Source of the DNA: a virus | IMG/VR virus record: IMGVR_UViG_3300036760_001539 | Location: 1-41,513 of that record | Length of the DNA stretch: 41,513 bases | Direction: 5' to 3' (one strand) | Shown here: positions 24,231 through 32,146 of the stretch, piece after piece | How the letters are laid out: the number at the start of each line of letters is the position of its first letter | Position numbering within the stretch: position 1 is the first letter of the stretch | Position numbers and translations under genes: made by a program | The notes under the pieces: generated by a model | The model's input: only the letters and a program-made list of their open reading frames with translations | What the model was told of the DNA's origin: nothing | The model's database searches: none

Positions 24231-24258
24231 TTATAGATACCCTTCTCCCACTGGGATT
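24231..24258 (-). promoter_or_regulatory. Copy 3 of the repeated promoter- or operator-like motif
   Basis: Minus-strand form AATCCC, 13 bases, GGGTATCTATAAGTGA, between the large terminase stop and the GIY-YIG start. It shares GGGTATCTATAAGTGA with the copy at 18884-18912. It may drive or control the nuclease gene, or be connected with its target. Confidence 0.5.
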
Positions 24259-26077
24259 ATTGAGGCTGCTTGGCTCTGCACTTGTCGCACAGGAAGATCA
24301 GCGTCTCGCCTTTGATCTCTCCGATACAGAGAGCGGTGCACCGCTGGCAGTTGCCAATGACCGAGATAGAGCCGCCGCCGCTGGAACGCGGGGTGCCCGC
24401 GATGACCAGAATGCGACCGATTGCCATGAGCAACGCGACAGCCGGGTCGATCTTGTTGGTGACTTGCTCCTTGGTCGGGAAGAGCATGCCGTTGCGGTCA
24501 CGGTGACAGACGACGTTGCTGATGGCCCAGGCGAGCACCGGGTCGCCGTTGTAGTGGAACCTCTTGTCGAGAACCGCTGCTTCTAACTCGTCCATGGGAG
24601 GAGTGAACATCACAGCAGTCTGTTTGAACTCCGTCATGGGCACTCCCTCACCGAGCAAGTGGTTCACAATCTCCACAGCTTGATACTGGTCGTGTGGAAC
24701 CTCTTTGACTTGGAACTTCTTGCACTGCTCGCGGAGCCAGTCTTCCACCATGTCGTAATCGTTGGTCTCGCCTGGGCATTCCTCGATGACACCCTCAGCA
24801 AGCCATCCTTGGTAATGACTGTTCTCCTTCTTCTTGATCTGCATCTCGGGCAGGAGGTAATGGCCGAATGCGTAATAGTGCCGCTTGGGCTGGCCCGCCC
24901 CGTTGGGGATCGTCCGGTAGAACACTTTCATGTTGGCGAGGATGTCCAGCTTGGAGGCCAAGTCTTCCCCGATGACGCAGTCGTCTTTGAGGAAGTCGTC
25001 CTCCTTCAAGGTGGGATCGGCGCAGGCCAGGAACTTGGAGAGTTCCATCCACGTGCTGTCTGACTTACACCAGATGTTCAGGTGCTTGGTGAGGAAGCCG
25101 GGTTGCTGGCTGGGAATCTGTACGGCTGACGCCGCCTTGTTATGAATCGTCTTTGGGTCTACGCAGACGCCCCAAGACGGATTGGCCTTGATCCAGGCAG
25201 CCGGGGTTGCCCAGTCGTCGCCGCCCTTGCCGTCCTTGTCGGGTAGGTCAATCGTCCAGATGCAGCCGAAGATCGTTTCGTCGTGAAGCGCACCCTCCAG
25301 TACCTTGCGAATCTCAGTGTCGATCTCGTAGCAGACAGACGCGAGGTCGGTACCCGCCGTGGTGATAATCCAGAGCATCGCGCCTTGGCGTTTGCCCGTG
25401 GCGGTGTCAAGTGAGTCGTAGAATCCGCGATCAGCCAGAGTGTGGAGTTCGTCAAAGATGACGAAGTATGGGTTCTTGCCTTCTGACGTGCGGTCATCAG
25501 AGGCCAGCGGGCGGAATAGACTGTTGGACTTCGCGGAGTGGAGGCTGTGCTTCTCGATCTCGATCCCAGCGCGGGCCGCGAACGCGGGCATGTTGATGAG
25601 CATCTGACGGGCCGCTCCCCAGACGATCTTCGCCTGGTCTTTGGATGAGGCGCAGGAGTACACCTGCGAGCCGGGTTCCGAGTCTGCGAAGGCTTTCTCG
25701 ATTCCGAGCGGTGCAGACCATGTAGATTTCCCACTACCTTTGGGAACGCAGATGTATGCACGACGGAATCGGTTGCCACCCTCGAGATCAAGCCAGGACA
25801 TGGCGGTCATGGTGACCCAGACTTGCCAGGGCATCATCACAACCTTCTTGCCCGCGAACTTGCGTCCCTCGACGTGAGGACAGAGTTCAACGAACCGACA
25901 GACCTTGGCTCCCACTTCGGGATCGTAAGTGTATGGGAACTCCTCGGTTCCCTGTCTCTTGAGATCATTCACTTGTCGCTGGCAGGCGAGCTTGACCCAC
26001 TTACACGCAGGGATAGCTCCGGACAGAACGTCCGTAACGTATTGAGCCGCGATGGCTTCGTAGTTACGCTGCGCCAT
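24257..26077 (-). CDS. terL: Terminase large subunit with C-terminal zinc ribbon
   Basis: ATG at 26077 (GCGGAGTTCA before it) is preferred; 606 residues, overlapping the lysozyme gene by 14 bases. ATPase motifs are VPKGSGKST (residues 111-119, Walker A-like) and [10 protein letters not shown] (206-214, Walker B plus Glu), with a coupling motif WIITTAGT (236-243). A nuclease Asp lies in [11 protein letters not shown] (368-378). The protein packages DNA into the head through the portal. The last 32 residues (CQRCTALC...FLCDKC) form a zinc-ribbon-like extension that is not part of the minimal family. HNH and small terminase genes lie just upstream. Confidence 0.93.
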   Translation of the reverse strand: MAQRNYEAIAAQYVTDVLSGAIPACKWVKLACQRQVNDLKRQGTEEFPYTYDPEVGAKVCRFVELCPHVEGRKFAGKKVVMMPWQVWVTMTAMSWLDLEGGNRFRRAYICVPKGSGKSTWSAPLGIEKAFADSEPGSQVYSCASSKDQAKIVWGAARQMLINMPAFAARAGIEIEKHSLHSAKSNSLFRPLASDDRTSEGKNPYFVIFDELHTLADRGFYDSLDTATGKRQGAMLWIITTAGTDLASVCYEIDTEIRKVLEGALHDETIFGCIWTIDLPDKDGKGGDDWATPAAWIKANPSWGVCVDPKTIHNKAASAVQIPSQQPGFLTKHLNIWCKSDSTWMELSKFLACADPTLKEDDFLKDDCVIGEDLASKLDILANMKVFYRTIPNGAGQPKRHYYAFGHYLLPEMQIKKKENSHYQGWLAEGVIEECPGETNDYDMVEDWLREQCKKFQVKEVPHDQYQAVEIVNHLLGEGVPMTEFKQTAVMFTPPMDELEAAVLDKRFHYNGDPVLAWAISNVVCHRDRNGMLFPTKEQVTNKIDPAVALLMAIGRILVIAGTPRSSGGGSISVIGNCQRCTALCIGEIKGETLIFLCDKCRAKQPQ

Positions 26078-26495
26078 TGAACTCCGCTTCCTCTGCAAGA
26101 CGACGACGGAGCAGGCCAGCGACAACCTTGCCGCCCGCGTGATCCCACTTTTCAAACTCTTCGGAGGCTCCGTGGTAGTCGCCCGCGTTCAGCAGACGCA
26201 GGAGTGTGGAGCCGTTGAGGGATGCGCAGCCGAGGTTGAAAGCGAAGTCAACCAGGGCATCAAATTCTCCCTGTGTTAGTGGAACTTTCACGTGCGTGTT
26301 GACGTCGTTCTCGCAGGCTGCGATGTCTTGCATCAGCCACTCCTGTGCTTGTAACTGCGTGCAGTGGTCGCCCATGAAGACGCCGCGTGTATGTCCGTAT
26401 CCAATCGTCCAGACACCCACTTGATCCTGATAGGCTTCCAGGCGACATCCTTCGAACGACTCTGTTAGTGCCAATCCTTGCGTTGAATATTTCAT
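26064..26495 (-). CDS. Phage lysozyme (endolysin), glycoside hydrolase family 24
   Basis: 143 residues, ATGA overlap with the small terminase. The T4/P21-type triad is intact: Glu15 in FEGCRLEAY, Asp24 in YQDQVG and Thr30 in VWTIGYGHT. The later GEFDALVDFAFNLGC and LRRRLAEEAEF are also typical of the family. The enzyme cuts the glycan strands of murein at the end of infection. It has no signal or anchor segment, so a holin is needed. The position between small and large terminase genes is unusual. Confidence 0.9.
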   Translation of the reverse strand: MKYSTQGLALTESFEGCRLEAYQDQVGVWTIGYGHTRGVFMGDHCTQLQAQEWLMQDIAACENDVNTHVKVPLTQGEFDALVDFAFNLGCASLNGSTLLRLLNAGDYHGASEEFEKWDHAGGKVVAGLLRRRLAEEAEFNGAA

Positions 26496-26911
26496 TGTGT
26501 TGGTTGATCTCCTGTTTCAAACTCCGCGAACGGGTCCGCCTTACCTTCCGGCTCCCGTGGTGTGACGGAAACCTTGGAGCGTTCCACAGGGTTCATACCG
26601 AGCATGGACAGGCACTTCTGGAAGTTGGAGATGTCACTCGGGCGATCGGTGCCTTTGCGAATGCGCTCCAACAAACGAACAGCGATCTCCACTTGCTTGC
26701 GGTCAGTCTTCGTCAAGACACCAGGAGCGATTTCGGAGACGATCTCCTTCCAGATCTTCTTCTGTTCCTTGGTCAACAGAGAAGGACAGTTGCCCAGGTT
26801 CGGGTCGGGCTGAGGCTCGTTAGCGCGGGCCGCGAGCCGCTCCGGATGCTTGTCGGCTGAACCGGATAGCTTCAACAGAGCCGTTGGCTTGCGTGGTCTT
26901 CCAAGTCCCAT
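26492..26911 (-). CDS. terS: Terminase small subunit, P27-like
   Basis: 139 residues, start ATG at 26911 after GAAAGGAGTCATAAC. The N-terminal basic GRPRKPTALLKLSGSADKHP and the following PxxP-type linker and helices (LLTKEQKKIWKEIVSEI, LTKTDRKQVEIAVRLLERI) match P27-type small terminases, which recognise the packaging site. Together with HNH protein and large terminase it forms the packaging module of a cos-type phage. Confidence 0.85.
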   Translation of the reverse strand: MGLGRPRKPTALLKLSGSADKHPERLAARANEPQPDPNLGNCPSLLTKEQKKIWKEIVSEIAPGVLTKTDRKQVEIAVRLLERIRKGTDRPSDISNFQKCLSMLGMNPVERSKVSVTPREPEGKADPFAEFETGDQPTQ

Positions 26912-27020
26912 GTTATGACTCCTTTCAGTCCGTCCACTTTCGGGGTCGCGTAAGAACGCATGGGCGACGCCCCGCAGAACTAATGGACTTCGCGCTCCTA
27001 CACCCCATACCCCTCAGCGT
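26912..27020 (-). other. 109-base gap between HNH and small terminase genes, possible packaging-site region
   Basis: The gap holds a G-rich stretch (GGGGTATGGGGTGTAGG) and a short palindrome GGGCG-A-CGCCC around 26964-26974, then the small terminase ribosome site. In many phages the cos site lies next to the HNH/terS genes. No known cos sequence was recognised, so this is position-based. Confidence 0.3.
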
Positions 27021-27371
27021 TCAAAGGCAATGACTTAGCTCTGCTCCTGTCTTCTTTGCATGGCAAGAGTGGCAGAGACACTGTAGGTTCGCTTCGTCGT
27101 AGAAGTCCCTGCCTGTAGATACCCACGTCCTGGCGTCAATGATGTGGTCCACGTCTGTAGCTAGCGCGTTGTTGCACTCTACACAGACAGGGAATAGGGA
27201 CAGGAGTCTGCGTCTTAGTGCCTGCCATCGCTTGGTCTTGTACAGGGAGACGAGTGGATTGTTCTCCTTCAGCTTGCGCCACAGGTCACGCTCATGCATG
27301 GTGGCCTGGGCCGTATGCACTGTGCAATTGAGAGTGCCGCAATGACACGCCTTGGGCGCACGCATTGGCAT
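27021..27371 (-). CDS. HNH endonuclease of the packaging module
   Basis: ATG at 27371 overlaps the preceding stop as TAATG; 116 residues. The HNH motif is complete: CVECN, DVDHIIDARTW, then NLQCLCHSCHAKKTG, with paired cysteines for a structural zinc. An additional N-terminal CHCGTLNC motif may bind another metal. Small HNH proteins next to terminase genes stimulate cos cleavage during packaging in HK97-like phages. That role is the best supported here. Confidence 0.88.
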   Translation of the reverse strand: MPMRAPKACHCGTLNCTVHTAQATMHERDLWRKLKENNPLVSLYKTKRWQALRRRLLSLFPVCVECNNALATDVDHIIDARTWVSTGRDFYDEANLQCLCHSCHAKKTGAELSHCL

Positions 27372-30337
27372 TATGGTGTCACCAGTGGCTTGCTTGGTTC
27401 GAATCCCCACTTAGAGAGGAAGACTGCTTCATATGGTCTGTAGTCGTTCCTATGCTGTAGGTATGCAGGGTTGCGTGCGTCATCCATCTCCTGGTGCTGT
27501 GCTACAGCGTCAGGACAGAGGACCACGTCCAAGAAGGCACCACGTGCACGGATGAAGAAGTCTTCGTGTTCGTAACCTACCTTGATCTCCTCGTCCCAGC
27601 GGAGTCGCTTGATGACTGCTGTCTTGGCGATGAAGAAGTTGAGGACCAGGTCTGCTTTGGTGTACTGGATGGTCAGTGACTGGATGCCTGCGTTGGTCGT
27701 GTGCTGCTTGTACCACTCGGGTTTGGCCGGGGTGAAGAACAGTTTGCCGTCTACCTTGACGAAGTTGCCACCGAAGTCCAGATAGTTGCCTGACTGCACG
27801 AACCCTTGGGTGCCGACCTGTAGGACGCGGCCCGCCGCGATGTCTGCTACGTCCATCAAGCCGCGCAGATACTCTAGGTGGGAATCTTTGAAGCCGAAGT
27901 CGTCGTCAGCAATCAGGCAGTAGGGTGTCGTGCAGGCATCGATCAGGACGTTGCGTCCTTTGGACAATCCGCTGTCGGCTGGCAATGAGATGTAACGCTC
28001 CACGCCCAGAGTCTTCAGCTTGGCTTGCTTGGCCTTGTTAGTCGGGCCGTCGTCTGCCACGATGACGTGGATGCTGGGATAGTTCTCTTTCAACGTCTTG
28101 ACGCAATGGTAGAGAGACTCTTCGCGCATGAACGTCTTGAGCAACGCGGTGACGTCGGACATATCGGTGAGCAGAGGATCGGGAGGCTGCACGCCGTTGA
28201 CTGCTGGACGGTCTGGCGTCTTCTTGTCTACTGTGACCACGAAGGCATAGGGCAGCAGGTTCTCTTCCCAGTGTCGTGTGCAGTAAGGCTTGGGGAGGAT
28301 CTTGGCAGGCATGTGGTCGTGCACGTAGCGATTCAGATGGGACTCGTCGTGCCATACCGCCGTGAAGCCGTTTGCCTTGTCTGTCTCCACGTTCTTGACG
28401 ACGGTCTCTGCCATCGCGAGGTAGGCTGGCACGGTGCCACCTTGGAATCCGCCACAGACGTATTGCTTGACCTCGCACAAGGGCAGGTAGGCTGTGCTCC
28501 GCGGATTAGTCTCCGGTGTACCCGGCTTGCCGATGAAGTTCGGGTGAATCGTTACCACCAGTCCGTCAGCGTAGATGTCGGGAGGCAGCGGGCGGATGAT
28601 CTTCATATCGATGTCGGTGTGATAGACGTACTCGTACTTGGCAAGCCACTTACTCTGCGAGAGGATCGTCTTGTGGCGTAGGAGGGTGACGTCGGGCCAG
28701 CCAGCGTGTGGGATCTTCACTTGCTTGGCGACCTTGTACCGGGTCGGGCTGTCCGTGAAGAGCAGGACGTCTGCCTGTGGGAAGTTCTTAGCCGCTCCCT
28801 CCAGGTTCTGCTCGATGTATTGCCAGTATGGCTCGCCTGTAGCGATGAGGACGAGTGCCGTCTTAGGCGGACTGTAACGTCTCTTCAATTGCTCATAGAG
28901 GCAGCCAGTCGCATACTTCGCGTCCTTGTCCTGCTTCATGTTGCGCCATGCTTCGTTCCACAGGTGGACAGCGCGGGAGTCCGGATACAAGACAGCCGGG
29001 ACGGTAGGATCGATCATCGTGTTGCGCTCGAGCCGGAGCGAGAACGGGATCGGACAGAAGACTTCGGGCCGCTGCACGTAGCGTTGGAGTTTGAAACGCT
29101 CCACTGCCTGGTGCATGAGCTTGGGACCGATGGCTCCCCACTGCATGTTCTTGTCTATGTCTTTGCACTGGTCAACGAGCCATTTGTAGATGTCGCTGCC
29201 AGCGGGTGCTTTGAGGTTGCCACAGTTGGTGTACGCCATTCCCGCGCTGCGCTCGCTGCTGAAGACGTAGGGAACGTCGAAGACCAGAGGTGCGATGCAG
29301 ATGCTGTCGGTGTCTACCCACCAGTTGCCCTTCTTGTAGAGCAAGCTGTAGCGGAAGAGATCAGCGAAGCCAGCGTAGGAGTTGGTGCCAAAGCCGCCGC
29401 CTTCATACACGAAGACGCGCTCCTTGAGGACGATCTCGTTGGCGTCCTTGATCACGCATCCCTTGGGGACGTCTGCCACCGGGCCGTAAGTGTAGAGATG
29501 GAACGGATGCCCGTGGTGCAGGTAAGACTTGATGCACGTCTGCTCCATAGCGGTGAGACGTTCGCCAATCCACAGCGACTGGACGATGTCCCGGCTGTTC
29601 GGTTCGCTCTTCTCCATAGAGAAGTCGGCCAACGTGCGCTCGGTAGGTTCCTTGAGGACAGGAGCCGGGGATGGTTGTTTCTGGGAGAACGTTGCCAGCA
29701 AGCGCACAAGGTTCGCACCACGGATTTCACGCAGGGCATCGGGCGAGCAGGCATGTGTGCTGATGATGTCGTTGTCCAGGGATGGGAAGCCGAGACGGTG
29801 ATCCGTCTTGATGCGCTCGCTGTGTATCTGTGGCACGCCCATAGAGAACAGAGCCTTGCCAACCAGCGCATCCTCCAAGCCTGTCTGCCTGAACAGAAGA
29901 GGCTGTTTCACCACAGCCAACATCGCTCGTTTGTCCAAGGAGTAGCAGCCGCCCTGCGGATACTTGATCCGGTCGTTGTGTGGAGGGTCGATACGCATCG
30001 ACGCCATGCAGGGGACGCTGGTTAGCTCCGCCAGATAGTCGGGCATTGGCATCAGGAACGTGTCATCGTCCACTTTGATCAGGTTGTCGTAGCGGTTCGC
30101 CAGCGCATACTTGCAGAGTTCGAACGTCTTGTAGGGCAGGTGCTCGTAATCGTCGGGACAAGACAGGTGAACGATGTCGCCAATCATGTCGTCAGCCGGA
30201 CAAGGGTCGGTGCCGCTGAAGAACTTGACGTCCAAGTTGTCGTTGAGTTTCCGTACCCAGGACATCCAGGAGTCGCGCACCGCGTTGCGACGGTCCAGGT
30301 ATCTGCTGCAAGTTAGAACTGCGATGAGGATCTTCAT
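27371..30337 (-). CDS. Four-domain glycosyltransferase fusion (GT31-, GT32-, GT6- and GT12/GT2-like)
   Basis: ATG at 30337 overlaps the preceding stop as ATGA and follows AAGGAAAAGCA; 988 residues. Domain 1, residues 2-195, is GT31-like: RRNAVRDSWM, YKTFELCKYALANRYDNLIK, VDDDTF (90-92 DDD) and GLEDALVG. Domain 2, about 250-395, is GT32-like: FADLFRYSLLYKKGNWWVDTDS (DTD 342-344, in two parts). Domain 3, about 490-690, is GT6-like: YHTDIDM (DID 575-577), VCGGFQGGTVPAYLAM, WHDESHLNRY. Domain 4, about 728-960, is GT12/GT2-like: FMREESLYHCVKTL, ADDG, GLSKGRNVLIDA, IADDDFGF (DDD 811-813), YEHEDFFIRARG. All four acidic metal-binding motifs are intact. I infer stepwise addition of up to four sugars, to host surface glycan or to virion protein. 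It lies downstream of a sigma-like gene and upstream of the packaging genes. Confidence 0.85.
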   Translation of the reverse strand: MKILIAVLTCSRYLDRRNAVRDSWMSWVRKLNDNLDVKFFSGTDPCPADDMIGDIVHLSCPDDYEHLPYKTFELCKYALANRYDNLIKVDDDTFLMPMPDYLAELTSVPCMASMRIDPPHNDRIKYPQGGCYSLDKRAMLAVVKQPLLFRQTGLEDALVGKALFSMGVPQIHSERIKTDHRLGFPSLDNDIISTHACSPDALREIRGANLVRLLATFSQKQPSPAPVLKEPTERTLADFSMEKSEPNSRDIVQSLWIGERLTAMEQTCIKSYLHHGHPFHLYTYGPVADVPKGCVIKDANEIVLKERVFVYEGGGFGTNSYAGFADLFRYSLLYKKGNWWVDTDSICIAPLVFDVPYVFSSERSAGMAYTNCGNLKAPAGSDIYKWLVDQCKDIDKNMQWGAIGPKLMHQAVERFKLQRYVQRPEVFCPIPFSLRLERNTMIDPTVPAVLYPDSRAVHLWNEAWRNMKQDKDAKYATGCLYEQLKRRYSPPKTALVLIATGEPYWQYIEQNLEGAAKNFPQADVLLFTDSPTRYKVAKQVKIPHAGWPDVTLLRHKTILSQSKWLAKYEYVYHTDIDMKIIRPLPPDIYADGLVVTIHPNFIGKPGTPETNPRSTAYLPLCEVKQYVCGGFQGGTVPAYLAMAETVVKNVETDKANGFTAVWHDESHLNRYVHDHMPAKILPKPYCTRHWEENLLPYAFVVTVDKKTPDRPAVNGVQPPDPLLTDMSDVTALLKTFMREESLYHCVKTLKENYPSIHVIVADDGPTNKAKQAKLKTLGVERYISLPADSGLSKGRNVLIDACTTPYCLIADDDFGFKDSHLEYLRGLMDVADIAAGRVLQVGTQGFVQSGNYLDFGGNFVKVDGKLFFTPAKPEWYKQHTTNAGIQSLTIQYTKADLVLNFFIAKTAVIKRLRWDEEIKVGYEHEDFFIRARGAFLDVVLCPDAVAQHQEMDDARNPAYLQHRNDYRPYEAVFLSKWGFEPSKPLVTP

Positions 30338-30984
30338 TGCTTTTCCTTGTCGAACATGTGTTTGGCGTGCCATTGACGGCGATTCATATCTGGCGAGGGA
30401 TAGTTCAGGCAGAGTCCCTCGTCATGCATCGCGTCCACGATTTGCCATCGAATCTTCAAAGTCTCCAGGGCATCCATCCCCAGCTTGCGGCACTGTCGCC
30501 CGAGGTTGATCACTGACCAATGCTCCTCGTCTTCTAATACCCAGTCGAAAATGCCCAGCGCGGGCACGTCGAGCCTCTCTCTGACGCGATCAAGCACGAT
30601 CTGTAGGTCTGGGTTGGGTAGAACTGACGTTGCCCTCTCGATCATTCCTGAGAGCGATTCCTGTTCGTCCTTGCATTCCTCCAGATAGACGGTGCGCTGC
30701 GCCTTGGACTGGTCACCGTTGGGCCGCCACCCGGTTATGCGGGCCAGGGAGTTGATGGCCGCGTTGCGGATACACTGGATGACGTAGTCGGAGCCGCGCT
30801 GCTTGTCTGGCGGAATCGTCAGCATCTTGGCGATGATGTCCTGACGCAAATCCTCACAGTCTTCCTTGGACAGAGAGAACGATTCGCGATAGCGATTGAT
30901 CTCACGTTGAATCGCCGCCGCGAACTGCGTGAGCAGTTCCTCTTGCGTTGGCACACGACTCGTCCATCTCTTGTACTTCGCCAT
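30334..30984 (-). CDS. Sigma-70-like regulatory protein, second copy
   Basis: 216 residues, ATG at 30984. Residues about 30-80 (LSKEDCEDLRQDIIAKML... then VIQCIRNAAINSLARITGW) resemble sigma-70 region 2, with its acidic helix followed by a hydrophobic, Arg-rich helix. The second half has ILDRV-like helices and a possible helix-turn-helix near 150-190 (LGRQCRKLGMDALETLKIRW). It could direct RNA polymerase to late promoters. It ends in an ATGA overlap with the glycosyltransferase gene. Confidence in the family is moderate; another DNA-binding regulator is possible. Confidence 0.5.
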   Translation of the reverse strand: MAKYKRWTSRVPTQEELLTQFAAAIQREINRYRESFSLSKEDCEDLRQDIIAKMLTIPPDKQRGSDYVIQCIRNAAINSLARITGWRPNGDQSKAQRTVYLEECKDEQESLSGMIERATSVLPNPDLQIVLDRVRERLDVPALGIFDWVLEDEEHWSVINLGRQCRKLGMDALETLKIRWQIVDAMHDEGLCLNYPSPDMNRRQWHAKHMFDKEKQ

Positions 30985-31004
30985 ATATGAGGGTTCCGTA
31001 GCGA

Positions 31005-31301
31005 CTAAACCTTGTCCGTTGGCGAATCCTTCTTCTTGAAGATGTCGGACAGCGTGGAACTACCTTTGCCCAGGGCATACGGCCAAGCTGCGAAGGCAGT
31101 GAGTGCGCCGATGATGAGAGGCAAGCCGCTGACCCAGGTCTGTAGTTCGCCGTCGCGCAGAGCCATCGTGTGGCGAACGCTCCAAGCGATCAGGCCCATG
31201 GACCAGATAGAGAGGATGAAGCTCAGGACACGGGCGGAGGATGGCTGACCGTTGTCACAGAGCATGTCCTTGATGAATTGCTTGTAGGGTTGTAGATTCA
31301 T
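31005..31301 (-). CDS. Two-helix membrane protein, holin candidate
   Basis: 98 residues, start ATG at 31301 after AAGGAGTAACA. Two hydrophobic segments lie at about residues 25-43 (VLSFILSIWSMGLIAWSV) and 59-76 (LPLIIGALTAFAAWPYAL), with short charged ends (DIFKKKDSPTDKV at the C-terminus). This is the size and topology of class II holins, and the window needs a holin for its lysozyme, which has no export signal. No family match was certain. Confidence 0.55.
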   Translation of the reverse strand: MNLQPYKQFIKDMLCDNGQPSSARVLSFILSIWSMGLIAWSVRHTMALRDGELQTWVSGLPLIIGALTAFAAWPYALGKGSSTLSDIFKKKDSPTDKV

Positions 31302-31303
31302 TG

Positions 31304-32146
31304 TTACTCCTTGTTAGCGATGAAGATAATTTCGTGGCCGTAACTGGTCCTGACGCCAACCCGCTTGATGAGCTTCTCGTGCTCCAACTCCTTCACTCTC
31401 GACCTTGCTGCGTGGATGGAAAGCTGCTTCCCATCGGCCAACATCTCGGCATAGACTTCGTTGATGGTCTTGGGCCGGGTGAGCTTCTGGAGGAACAACT
31501 GTCGGAACTCAGGGACGCCGATGTTGCAAGGAACCGGATTGTGACGTCGTGTGTACTGCTTGCGTGGTCCCCCTTTGTGTCCCTTCCTCTTGTAAGTTCT
31601 GATGTGTTGGGGAACGCCCAACTCCGTGCGGCATAGGCGCAGGAAATCCCGACGCAGGCGAAAGAACGCCGACTTGGCTCTTTCGTCAATGATTCCCATC
31701 TCAACTGAGGTCTGCGGGGTGCCGCTGCTGATGCCGAAGTGGGCATCCAGCATCCGTTGCTGCTCCGGCTCGAAACGACAGATCACACTCTTGGCGACGT
31801 CCATCAGCTTGGAGGAAGACGTATCAGGAGCCGGAAGATCGGGATAATGCTCGCCTCCCTCTTCATACGGAGCGTTCAACTCCAGCTTGCGAATCCAGTT
31901 GTGTTTGGAGATTTTGTTTTGGCCGTACTCCGACTGCTTGTGCTTGATGAAGACCGACAGCAAGCCTCCAACGTCGGGCTGGTCGCGCAGGTTCGGGTAG
32001 CGACGATACCAACTGACCATCTTCAGTAGCGTGTCAGAGATCAGGTCCTCCACATCTTCTGGAAGGAGTTCGAACCGCCGTGCACACTTCTGCGCTTGTC
32101 TTTTGACTTGTGGTGTGTGCGCGATGATGAATTCCTCTTCGTTCAT
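31304..32146 (-). CDS. Sigma-70-like regulatory protein with C-terminal helix-turn-helix
   Basis: 280 residues, joined by ATGA to the zinc-ribbon gene. Residues about 10-75 (VKRQAQKCARRFELLPEDVEDLISDTLLKMV, in two halves, then GLLSVFIKHKQSEYGQN) follow the pattern of sigma-70 region 2, including the PEDVEDL acidic turn. A helical centre with EPEQQRMLDAHFGIS and a basic segment KRKGHKGGPRKQYTRRH follow. The C-terminus (TINEVYAEMLADGKQLSIHAARSRVKELEHEKLIKRV, about 235-265) is a winged-helix. A phage transcription factor for middle or late genes is likely. Confidence 0.55.
   Translation of the reverse strand: MNEEEFIIAHTPQVKRQAQKCARRFELLPEDVEDLISDTLLKMVSWYRRYPNLRDQPDVGGLLSVFIKHKQSEYGQNKISKHNWIRKLELNAPYEEGGEHYPDLPAPDTSSSKLMDVAKSVICRFEPEQQRMLDAHFGISSGTPQTSVEMGIIDERAKSAFFRLRRDFLRLCRTELGVPQHIRTYKRKGHKGGPRKQYTRRHNPVPCNIGVPEFRQLFLQKLTRPKTINEVYAEMLADGKQLSIHAARSRVKELEHEKLIKRVGVRTSYGHEIIFIANKE

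Noticed and set aside
27113-27124. Further copy of the late-region motif inside the HNH gene (GGGTATCTACAG)
   Set aside because: It lacks the AATCAC block and TATAA, and lies within conserved coding sequence; likely chance.
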